Below, one piece after another: positions 32,866 through 42,936 of a DNA stretch of 64,000 nucleotides; the stretch's first letter is position 1, and each line of letters opens with the position of its first letter. Location: the NCBI GenBank assembly GCA_025399215.1, contig MU621099.1, forward strand, positions 62,001-126,000. Direction: 5' to 3'. Under the pieces are notes generated by a model that worked only from the letters and a program-made list of their open reading frames with translations, had not been told where the DNA came from and did not search any database. The position numbers and the translations under genes were made by a program. The stretch is from Globomyces pollinis-pini. Taxonomy: Eukaryota > Chytridiomycota > Chytridiomycetes > Rhizophydiales > Globomycetaceae.

Positions 32866-35800
32866 TTATTGTAAAGATTTGACTAAAATTGGTTGATTCG
32901 AATCCTTCATTTTATCTAGCACAGATTTGAACTGTTGGATAAATAGATCTGCCTCATCTTCTGTGATTGCACTCATATCGTACGACACTGAAAAACTGAG
33001 TACATCAGCAATGGATATCACCGAAACTGAAAATATGGCACGTGCACCCTTGAATGAATTGTTTTGAGTTCCACCAAACCAATCCATTTTGATTTTATCA
33101 TTTGATCGAGTTTGGTTCTCCAATGCTTTCCAAGATCCCAGATTAGCAACTTCTACTGAATAGCTTCTTGTGAGTTCATTTAGATCCACTTTTTGTCTAA
33201 TGGCATTCCATAGTGTTGGTTTCCGGTATGTGTAGTTCAATAGCTTTAATCGTCGCATGGAGCGAAAGAATTGTCCACTGATCTGTTTCCGTACCAATTT
33301 GGCCCTTTCCCATAACTCGGAAAACTCGTTGAATTTCAATTTTTCATTCGAAACTGAACCAGCATAGCACCCAAATTCTCTAATGGATGGATCCGTCTCT
33401 TTATCAGATCCTTCCAGTAACTTTGAGTTTGGAATCAAATGTCGCATTGAAGTTGTACATACCCAAGACTGGTATTCTGGCATTATTAAGTTACGTTTGA
33501 CTGCCCGAGGGATAAATACGCTGCGAACGGCAGAAAGGGCAGCAACGATGATAACTGCTGATAGAGAGGTGTTATGGAAGCGTGTATTTTCCAGCATTTT
33601 GCTGGAAAACGATTGATCCAATTGCAACCACCGAACACCAGTTTTGGGAATCATACTATTCTTCTTTTCGGAAAAAGTCTTTTTGTCTAATGTTAGAGAG
33701 CGATTTTTAGTGTACCGAACTTCTGATGAACATCTTTCTCACTTATAAAACTTACGGGGAAATGTGCAGTTATGTCAATGTTTCTAACATAATCTTGATA
33801 TAGACAAGCGACATTGTTAGCAGTCTTTGGGTGTATGTTGCTTTTATAATCGTGGTCATTAAAAAAGAGATTGGTTGGATAGTGGTTTGAGATGTAAGAA
33901 TGCGAAGTAATTTTACTAAATGCAGTTGCAATTGATTCAAGATTAGTTTGATGATCTATAACAGGTGTGCACAGATTTACAAATTGTTCTAAAATTTAGT
34001 TGAAACGAATTACGATTATATGATCTGGCCATTGAATTGAACGGGAAATGTTCTGATATATCAAAGGAGCAATTGAAGCAGTCCAATTGAATTTCTAAGC
34101 TTGAATCTATTATTGGCAAAGGCTTTCGAGATATTCTCGGTTTACGTATATCTTCAGTCAGAATAACGTTATTTGCGACGTTTTGTTGATCAGATGCAAG
34201 GTTTTGAGTAAATGGAAAGTGAGAAAGCAGGGAATAGTGTGCTTGGCTTTTCAGTTTCAACAAGGGGTCATAATCGCCAAGATACACCAAGTTTTTAAGC
34301 TTACTTTGACACGCTACTCGTTTAAATTGCTGTTCAACTTACCATAGGTGTTATTGAAAGGGAAGTGATCCGAAATATTTGCTCTAGAAAGGCTTCTCAA
34401 TATATACCCACCACCTAACCATTTTGAAATCACGTTGTTGCTTTCGCCAACATCAGTGACACGCTTTATAGGGTCTAATGGAAAGTGTTTTCGGAGTTCA
34501 ATTCTATTTTCTGTTTTTTGGAGATATGCGGGAAGGTCATTGTCTCTACCGATTGAATTCAAATAATCATTGATTCGTGAGAATTGCCTGGTTATTACTT
34601 TTAATTGTGATGATTTTTGTCTATGCCTTCGAAACTGTTGCACGCACATCTCCAATAATGCTATAATCAGTTATATATCATATGTTAATAAATACCTGGC
34701 ATTATTCCTATTAAATTGGTGTAGATATAATTATCCAAAAGAGGTGGTAGTGATTTGGTGATGGGGACTTTATGAAGATCAATTGTTGTACTATTCAAAT
34801 TTTGTGGTGTTAAATTGTTGAAAAATGATTTCGAGAATGAAAAAACCGATAATCCATCTCCCAAGCAATGATGAAATGAGAAAAGTACGTAAAAATTTCG
34901 AAGCGATTCATTTGAGTATTCGGTAAGTGAGACCCCATCACCTTTCATCTCTTTTGGTCCTATTATAGCGACTTTCCAGCAAGGATAAACTTGATCTTTC
35001 ATGTCAAACCGGTGATTTATCGCCTCTTGTGCTGTTTTCAAAGCTGTTTGATCATCCAGATACTCTACAAAATCACATTTAACCCGTATATCACTTGCAA
35101 ATTTCCCCATTGGGATCAAATTCTGTGAGTCGTAGTCAATAATGCATGAAGTGCGATACATTTGAGAAGCGGTCAGTTTAACCAGGTCAATGATCCTATT
35201 CTCAGATATATGGTTGACAGATATTGGTAATGATACTTTCATACCTACAACCATTACGACCTATAAAGTATTAGCTAATGACAGTTACTTGTGATGTATC
35301 TGTTGATTCTCGATGAAAATATCTTTCATTTATAGATAAGCTATTTTCATTAAAAATCGGCTTTGGTTTTGATTTTATCCCAGCAACAGACTTGATCCAA
35401 TTGATTTGCTTTTTGGATATACTCTTTCTAGGCCTCTTTATTTTTTTCGTTGTTGAAAGGACATCTAGCACCTCATCTGCACTTGAAATCAATGTCAAGT
35501 TTTCGTTTATAAACACCTTTTTCAGTCTCCAATTTGAAACCTCATCACTAGAATCTACCAATAAATCGTTGTAAACCAAGGGAATCTTTTGGAGTTGGGG
35601 TGATAACTCTACACAAGAGTCTAGTACGATAAATTCAAACGATTTAGCATCATAAAGATTTTTGGAAATAGCCAAGACTGATTTGTTTCTATTCATTGAG
35701 TAAGTCTCGCACCATTGATTGAAACAATGAAATAAATCAAATTTGAAGTCAGATTCAGTATCATCATTCCAACTATATTGCTTGACGTAAGATTTTCTGT

Positions 35801-36333
35801 TTGATATATTGGAAGAAACTATATCTGTTGTCAAAGAATCATTTGCCTTGTCTCTGACAGCTACATCACCAATCATTTTCGGCATTCCAACACTCCTGCA
35901 CATAAATGGATTGATTCTTACCAATACTGAGTCTTGTAATGATGAATTAATGCTATCGATTGTATTTCATTATTTTTGATCGTTCCGAAAGCTTTTTCAT
36001 CAATTTCAAAAGTGGGAATTGATGGTGAACGTTCCAGGTCAATAGGAATTCCTTCTAGAGTAGGCAGCTTCACTACAATGATTAGTGAAGCTAGAAACCA
36101 TTGAATCTGGACTTTTTTGAATTATACGGTCCCCAAATGAGTAATTGGGATCTGGTAGATTTGTCAATCAACAGCAACGATTCTGAAAACCGTGTTAAAT
36201 TCCCAATTTCTAATTGAATCAGCAAATATTTCATACCTTTAGACATTGTAGCAGGAATGGATTGGACAAGGTTGGGATTCTTTGTACTTGGAAACCATCG
36301 TTGCTTAATTGAATGAATAAATGAGTATTTCAT
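32866..36333 (-). CDS. HHxxxDG-type acyltransferase, paralog C, with long N-terminal extension and HFPF-repeat linker
   Basis: Third family member: SKKQINWIKSVAGIKSKP, LSINERYFHRESTDTSQV, catalytic FHHCLGDGLSVFSFSKSFF (about 34860-34900), SSMRHLIPNSKLLEGSDKE and SYSVEVANLGSW. Family introns are kept (28 nt near 35275; 35 nt near 34660-34695). Two departures. First, the linker between lobes is about 290 residues over several exons and repeats HFPL/HFPF/HFPV five times. Second, coding sequence continues about 290 residues upstream of the usual start through SVGMPKMIGD, a 26-nt intron (about 35898-35923) and exons at 35926-36064 and 36091-36333 (MSKGMKYLLIQLEIGNLTRF). I do not recognise the extension. 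If the 26-nt intron is not used, a TAA ends an upstream protein of about 130 residues and the acyltransferase starts near 35903. The fusion is my preferred reading but not certain. Confidence 0.65.
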
Positions 36334-36483
36334 TTGTTAAAGTTTGAAATCATACACGTTTATTGATAGATCAATAATTTAATGACTTTCAACTTGACTC
36401 GGTCTACACGTGTTGTGAGGTTTTGTGGAAATCTAGAATGAATAGAAAATGATTGAATAAATATATTGAAATGATAATCACAC

Positions 36484-38645
36484 TCAATCTAGATTAGGCT
36501 GCAGACTGGCGGTTTCGGGAACAACGTGAACCAAAATCAAATCCACTAGAACATAAATCAAATGCTTGTTGGTTCGTTGATTCTGAAACACATCGATGAT
36601 GTATTTCACTTTTTCATATGCTTCCTCTTCATCAATAATTGGACAAACAGTGTCTATAGGTTAATGCAATACTATCAATACTGGAAATAAACTTTGTTAA
36701 TGTTTCCTCCAAGTCTTTTCGAGTCTTGATTTTTTCTGATTCGGATTTAATTAGTGCTGCCGGTGCTAATACATCATTTGGCCAAAAAGAATTTCGAAAT
36801 AGGAAAAGATATGTTGTAATGGTATCTTCTGCTATAATAAAATGAATTCCTTTTAATATAACACTAATCTATTAGTTTTAGATGATACCGGTTGATCATT
36901 GGGCCCGCAAATGCCCGAATGGTAGGTTGCACAAAACATCTGAATTGGGTATACAGCCATTGTTGATGAGGGCTAAACTCTAATATTTCGTTAATCAAAT
37001 CCAAGAAAGGTTCTTCCAAGTTGTACCTCTCGTAAACATTTGTATGAATCGGTCCCAATTTCCAGGGTCCTTTTCTAGTTTCTGAATACAAGTTCCAAAG
37101 CATCATAATAACCAGCATTATTGCCTCATACAGGTTTGTCAAATATGCCTTTATGGTATCTACAAAAGGAAATCTTGTCGTTGAGAGTGTGTTACTTTCT
37201 TTTAACTTTGTATGGCTTGCAGAGATAAAACTGGTGGTAGATCCTTGTCGTTTTGGGTGCCCCTTACCCTTATTTGCGGGCTTTTCGGTTTCAATTGACT
37301 CATGTATACTATTCACTTCATCATCATGAGACATTCCAGAAATTTGTTCTGATTGAGGTGAAAATTCTGAGTTGGTAAGAAGTGGATCGGGATATATAAT
37401 GGTCCTGTGGTTGTTTGAGCTCGAATTGGCTTTGGGGGAGTAAATACCTTGTCGGAAGTTTGCAGATGCAATGCTTTCAGTAGCATCAATATCTGCATCA
37501 AAAGATAATTTTGATGCTGGTGTGCTGTCCAAATCGGATCCGAGAAAGTCTCCATTAGGCGACCCCTTGAAATCCTCCAACATTTCATCATTTACATATA
37601 CTTTTGGTTTTCTATGACGTGACTTTTTCTCTGGACTTTTTGCATCATGCTGAAAATCTTTGGTGACAAAGTCTTTAATCTTATCGATTTTACTGGTCAT
37701 TTTACCCAATCCACCAGTAAACTTTTGAGTGAATGAATTCAAGTTTAATGGATTTGCTTGATTTTCATGCTTATTTCTATTCCTGCTCAAAAACGAAGCC
37801 GATTTTCTGACTTTAGCCTTGAATAGATTTGACTCTTCACTGACAATTGTGTGTGAATCTAAAGATCTGTGATTTGTTTGTAGGTCTGAATGAGTTAGGC
37901 TGGGAGATGCCATTGGAGAAAACGAATCGTGTAATTCAGGGGAAATGTTGGGAGAGTCTGATAAATAGTTTGATGCATCAGAATAGTATAAATCGGACTG
38001 ATCTGAAGATTTTGATGAGCAACTTGCCCGTACATCCAATAATTCTGGAGCTAGTGCCTATCATTAATAAATGACATTGTAAAATACCATCAATATTAAT
38101 TCATTTAACATATCAGGTTCTGCCAGCAGATTCAGTAAATTCATCAATACATTGTTACACACAATTTCACGAAACAACAATCTAACGGTATCACTTTGCA
38201 AATCCAATTCTGGTAACATAGCATCTAATAAGATTTGAGATACTCTTCGCATATATTCAGCTTCCGCTTCAGGAGATTGTAATGCGACATGAGGTTGAGC
38301 ACCATAAAATAATTGATCGAATGATTTTCCACCTGAATAAGTAGTTCCAACTTTTGAACAACAATTTCTGTGATCTCTAATATGATTTGATAATACAATA
38401 GGTAAATGATAACCTAATAATTCCACATATTCAACTCTTGATAATTTTCTTTCGATTTGAGTTAATAAAGTAGTAATACTTTTTACTAATACTTTATATA
38501 ATTCTTCATCGGGAGAGATTAAAGAATACCAAGATGCGATATATTCATTTAATAATAAAGCGATGACTTTTGATAGTTCTTCGTTTACTGTATCTGAGCT
38601 TGTTAGTTTATGTTGTTTGACTATATTTAAAATACTTTGTAGCAT
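36484..38645 (-). CDS. PXA/nexin-C domain protein
   Basis: PXA domain near the N-terminus (LSKVIALLLNEYIASWYSLI with SPDEEL, LVELLGYHLP-like VEYVELLGYHLPIVLSNHIR, LLFREIVCNNVLMNLLNLL), then about 300 residues of low-complexity Ser/Asp/Lys sequence, and a nexin-C region (EPFLDLINEILEFSPHQQWL, TITTYLFLFRNSFWP, EKIKTRKDLEETLTKFISSI, KHLIYVLVDLILVHVVPE). Relatives (Mdm1, SNX13/14/25) work at ER-endosome or ER-lipid droplet contacts, but they carry RGS and PX domains that are not seen here, so this resembles the PX-less fungal PXA proteins. A hydrophobic run before nexin-C (LYEAIMLVIMMLWNLY) may bind membrane. Introns: 30 nt near 38035-38064, 25 nt near 36863-36887. The exact start is uncertain; ATG 38645 (MLQSILNIVKQHKL) keeps the PXA frame. 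Confidence 0.7.
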
Positions 38646-38851
38646 CCAAAATATTAAAATATTCAAACAATTCATCACTACCCGCCACAATCATGAACAA
38701 ACACCTCAATAAAAAAAACTATGTTCAATGCCATTGAATTGAATACTCAATGCCATTTAATCGAAAGTATTTCAATGTCATTCACTTTTATTGGTATTAT
38801 CGACGTGTTATTTAATCATAAATGCTGTTTGGTACGTGTCCTTGTTGTTAT

Positions 38852-39711
38852 TCAATAACTCTTCTTATTGGCATGATAACTAATCCAAAACATCATACCA
38901 TGTCGTATCAAACAACTAATAGTCAGGATAAATCCATCCCTGGAAAAAACACACAACCATAGACCTTGCACTTGTATTATTAGCAATTTACGAATCCCTA
39001 CACTCTCTTGAACTCCTGATATCAAACTCCAAACAAACATCGTTCGATTCCATAATCGGTCACTATAACTAGTTTTTTTATCCAGTGATTTCATCAGTTC
39101 ATCTTTGTACACCATATGTCGTTTCATGCATTCATCTCGTATCAAAAGAAACACTTCGTTTGGTAAAGATCCTTGAATACTTTCTTTCAATGATTTCATC
39201 TGTTGTGTAATCATCCAATCACATAATGTATTCAAAAGATACCTCTGCATTTTTCGAATGACCTCCAAATGATGTACTGTTGTATCCACATCTTTAGACA
39301 GAATGGTTTTCAGACTGATGCTGATTACAAAGAATGGCCAAATGAGTGGGGCAATGCAAAATGGTAGTAGAATAAGGCCTGGGAACAATGATGTGAGATA
39401 AATGGTGATTCGTTCAGTTGACAATGCTTCTGAAAGAATTCGTAAATGCAATTGAAATCCAAGGTAGGCTATGGATACCAAAAGTACGAGTTGAATTAAA
39501 CAATAAACAAAGATGATAAATCTAGCGGTCTAAAGAGTCAGATAAATACAAATACTCTATCAGAACTCAAGATATGCTGTACTGTGTCCAATAGAAAGTG
39601 GTCATATATGAATTTAGATTGATGTCTTCTAACTAACGTTGGAGTCTTTAAAGGAGCTTGTTTTGGTCCATCCAATCCCAACTTTAACAATTGAAATGCT
39701 TTAAAAATCAT
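38852..39711 (-). CDS. Multi-pass membrane protein, family member 1, unrecognised
   Basis: About 275 residues, start MIFKAFQLLKLGLDGPKQAP at 39711, one 26-nt intron (about 39527-39552). Predicted membrane spans: FIIFVYCLIQLVLLVSIAYL near residue 55, ITIYLTSLFPGLILLPFCIA then PLIWPFFVISISL (about 95-130), and a C-terminal pair around LWLCVFSRDGFILTISCLI. The middle is a soluble helical stretch (MQRYLLNTLCDWMITQQMKS...LPNEVFLLIRDECMKR). It shares length, order of spans and short matches with the gene at 46174-46914 (LPxEVxLxI/V; WLxVxSxDxF), so I infer a two-member paralog family. I do not know the function. It diverges from TBCCD1 with 111 bp between starts. Confidence 0.6.
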
Positions 39712-39822
39712 TGGTTAGTGAACAAAAATAATGGAATGAATTAAAGGTATCAAATTAGAAGATAAGATTTAGAAGATAACATGTGGTCTTGAATTGGGTT
39801 CAGAAAATGTTTACCGTACGCG

Positions 39823-41389
39823 ATGGCTTTCTACATGAACCCGTCCTTTGTTGATTACGGAACTCTATCAATCCCACCGGTATCTGACTTTAGTTTCAAC
39901 AATCTATTGAAAGTATGTGATTTATTTCATACAAAATCAACGATATCATTTCAAGATTGGCAACAAACATCAATCAATATTTTCAAATTTGATGATATTG
40001 AATCCATTATCATTTACAAGTCTTTTTTAATCTACGAGAATCGATTCAAGAATCAACAGTTAGATATAACGAGTATTGATTGGTATCTTCAATATGAAAT
40101 TAAACTATCAAATCTAATCTTGTATCTATTCAATCAATTATATGTTCTTCAAACCCCAAATAGAACCGATTCTGAATTAAAATCATCTAGTAAACGTCAA
40201 TATCAATTAATCAAGTATAATCTATTTTGGAAATCATTTTCCAAACAATGTATTACCTTGATCTATTCGTGTTGTTTTGGTTACGAAGGTAGAAATTTAA
40301 TGGATCCGATTCCTTTATCCAATCTTCAATCATTAAATTACTTTATTGTTTGGATTCCAAATGAACAACTCAATTCAATTAATCAAACTGATGGGATCGA
40401 TACAAATTCAACAGTGATACCAAAATGGTATGATATAAGAGATTTATTACAATCCTGTCTATCTGAATCACAATTAACTATCAATAACATCCATAATTTC
40501 ATTCAAACACATCTCATCAACACCAAAGAAATTTCCCAAATAGTCATCAATACATTATGTAACCGATTAAACATAACTGGATTAAAATCAAGTGAGATAT
40601 CATTATTAATAGATAGTTGAATTGGTTAAATTAAATGGGAAAACTATTGCATTGACACACGAAAATAGTTTTAAGCAAGATATTAGGTTAAATCGTCTTA
40701 CAAAATGTCAAGTATATATCATTGGGATCATTAAAAGTATAAATATTCAAAATTGTAAGAATTCAAAGATATTTTGTGGGACAGTGTTGAATCAAATTCA
40801 ATTACAATCAAGTATGAGAACGATAATCATTGGGTATTGTTTATCAATCCGAGTCAGGTTGAATGGGGATTTAAAACATGGTTATAATCAAGTATTTGTA
40901 TGTTCAAAAACTCAACCAATGGTTGATGGAAATGGTGGAGGATTGGATATTCCTTGGGTTACATTCTATCCTGCTAATATGTGGTATGTTGGATTGAAAA
41001 AGGATTTGGAAAGTTCTAAATTACTACCCATCACGAATTATTGGAATCAACCAATTATCTCTAACAATATTGTTAATCAAGTCAAGATTGGAACCCCTTT
41101 GGATTTCCATTTCAATCAACTTCCTTTTGATTTCATTAAAACTGATTCGAAATTGGATGTTAATGAATATGAATATCATTATAATTTGTTACCTAAAGCA
41201 TTCCAAAATTGGTTATCTCAGATGAATTTGATTGTAGATGGTACCCGTCAAATATTTGCAAAAGCTGCAGAGTTGAATTCCCATTTGGAAGGGAAAGTTA
41301 CCAAACAATTTCAAAGTTGGTTAGAAGATAGTGGTGGGAATTTAGATATTGCAAGGTTAAATACATGCCAACTTGGATTACCTACCTAG
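39823..41389 (+). CDS. TBCCD1: TBCC domain-containing protein 1 (TBCCD1)
   Basis: Centrosome/basal-body associated relative of tubulin cofactor C and RP2, needed for centriole positioning and cilium orientation in animals and green algae. Sequence features: N-terminal NPSFVDYGTLSIPPVSDFSF (family pattern EPF...GAL-x-VPPP), an alpha-helical middle, then the C-CAP/cofactor C-like beta helix (YIIGIIKSINIQNCKNSKIF, CGTVLNQIQLQSSMRTIIIG, CLSIRVRLNGDLKHGYNQVF), TFYPANMWYVGLKKDLESSK, LPITNYWNQPI and a terminal KQFQSWLEDSGGNLDIARL. The catalytic Arg of TBCC/RP2 is not evident, as usual for TBCCD1. A 25-nt intron near 40593-40617 joins LKS-I-ELVKLNGKTIAL; read without it the two halves look frame-shifted. 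Start at 39823; an alternative ATG in another frame at 39808 is unlikely. Confidence 0.85.
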
Positions 41390-41660
41390 ATCTTTTGAAA
41401 TACTATAGTTGAACTTGTTTTTGACTACTTTAGCTTCTCTTTATAGTGTAAAGGTATCAGTTTCAATATATTAAATACTTGGATGATTTGCTTACATGAT
41501 GTTGAGTCTAACTCACGAGTGACTCATCTGTATATATAGATGTTCTTTGCATTTGTAATATGGGTGAACCACAGACAATCAGCGCATAATAACAGCAGAG
41601 ATAGCTTATCAAGGAAATATATTAAAACAAGCTAGACACAATTCAAGTAAACACAGTACA
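41390..41660. terminator. Convergent 3' spacer between TBCCD1 and PCNA
   Basis: This 271-bp AT-rich stretch holds no coding frame. It contains a small hairpin CATCT...AGATG around TATATAT (about 41526-41543) and AT-rich 3' end sequence. I see nothing else in it. Confidence 0.4.
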
Positions 41661-42754
41661 TTATTCCTCATCATCCATCTTTGGAGCAAGATAATATCTG
41701 GAATAAGTAACTTAAAAACTTACCGGACATGTCCGATTTCACCGATTCGGTATTGAACCAACATTGGAATATCATTAGAAACAGAAAGGCTGACTTGCTT
41801 GGAAAGAGGGGTAGCTTTTGCAAAATTGCAAAGGTATTTAGAAGCTAGAACAACGGAGACAGCCTAGATATAAACCGAGAAGAAATATACTTTGCTGACT
41901 TCAATTTTAGTGGTAGTGTCTTCGTATTCATCTTTTTCATCAATAGAACCACCAGATCCAGCTTTAAGAGTAACAGACCCAGTGCCGATATCTCCGTCCA
42001 CAGAAAATTTAATACCTTCTTTATCAATGGATAAAGTCACTTTTGTTAGAATTGATTGATTACAGTTGTCTGAAATTTCTTTCATGTCTGTACAGATACG
42101 TTTGAATTCAGCCGAGGACATGGTGACAATGGCATCATATTCTGGCTCAGGGACACCCAAATGGTCAGCATCAATATTCATTAATTTCAAGTCATATTCA
42201 CACATGCGATCATTCTCTAGTAACTGTTAGAGAGGATCAAAAAAATGAAAATAGTAATGACAGAGATTTGCGCAAGATAGATAAAACCGATGATGAGTGG
42301 TTTATCACAAGTCTTCAATACGAGAAATATATAATTGGATAGAAAAGGGTAGTATACATACTTCCTTCAAACAAGATGGTCAAATAGTCTGATTTTTCAC
42401 CGGCCTGTAAAGTGAGGATATCATCAGGACCAGCAGCTTTGAGAATCTTTCCCAAGGAAGAGAGGGAGAGACCCAAATTAACGTTTCGATCACAGCGATA
42501 GTGTTCGAAACCAGATTTTCTCAAGAGTAAGATGATAAGGGAGACGTGAGCAGTGTCCATAGCTTGCAGGGAGATACCAGTATCATTGCAGTCAAAGTTT
42601 ACATCATTGATCAGATCCTTTACAGCGTCGAGTAGTTTCTTGAGGATACTAAAAAGATCAGCATAAGAAACAAGAAAGACAATTAGTTAATAGATCAATT
42701 AGTGAATGTGAGGGAGAGAGAGTACCTTGCAGGATTAAGTCTGGCTTCTAACAT
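41661..42754 (-). CDS. PCNA: Proliferating cell nuclear antigen (sliding clamp)
   Basis: Homotrimeric DNA clamp for polymerase delta/epsilon and repair factors. Visible: MLEARLNPA start at 42754, ILKKLLDAVKDLINDVNFDC, LQAMDTAHVSLIILLLRKSG, the basic DNA-facing helix, GFEHYRCDRNVNLGLSLSSL, KAAGPDDILTLQAG, MCEYDLKLMNIDADHLGVPE, YDAIVTMSSAEFKRICTDM and the C-terminus VRYYLAPKMDDEE. It is nearly full length for the family (about 260 residues). Introns differ in size: about 77 nt after codon 10 and about 140 nt near 42220-42363, against 27 nt near 41862-41888 and 26 nt near 41704-41729. The two long introns contain no internal AG|GT junctions, so long undivided introns do exist here. Divergent promoter with MCM8. 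Confidence 0.93.
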
Positions 42755-42936
42755 TAAAAAATATTCAAAAAGAAAAAGGATCAAGGAAGGGTTAAATACA
42801 TGCAGTCGGACTTGGACAAGCAAGGAACTTATTACCGATACTATAATAGTTTAACAAAGAAGTATCCAATTGCTAATTAGGATTTGACCCAGTACTACAA
42901 ATTATAGGAAAAAACTATTCAAATTTAATCCAAGAT
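42755..42936. promoter_or_regulatory. Divergent promoter region PCNA/MCM8
   Basis: 182 bp separate the start codons of PCNA (minus) and MCM8 (plus). No MluI cell-cycle box (ACGCGT) or clear TATA is visible. Shared control of a clamp and a DNA-repair helicase is plausible but inferred from position only. Confidence 0.5.

Noticed and set aside
32885..32900. Possible tRNA B-box (TTCGAATCC)
   Set aside because: No matching A-box or cloverleaf, and it lies in the coding end of acyltransferase C. I found no convincing tRNA, rRNA or CRISPR in the window.
40590..40630. Apparent frameshift and stop splitting TBCCD1 into two genes
   Set aside because: A 25-nt intron joins LKS to IELVKLNGKTIAL in frame.
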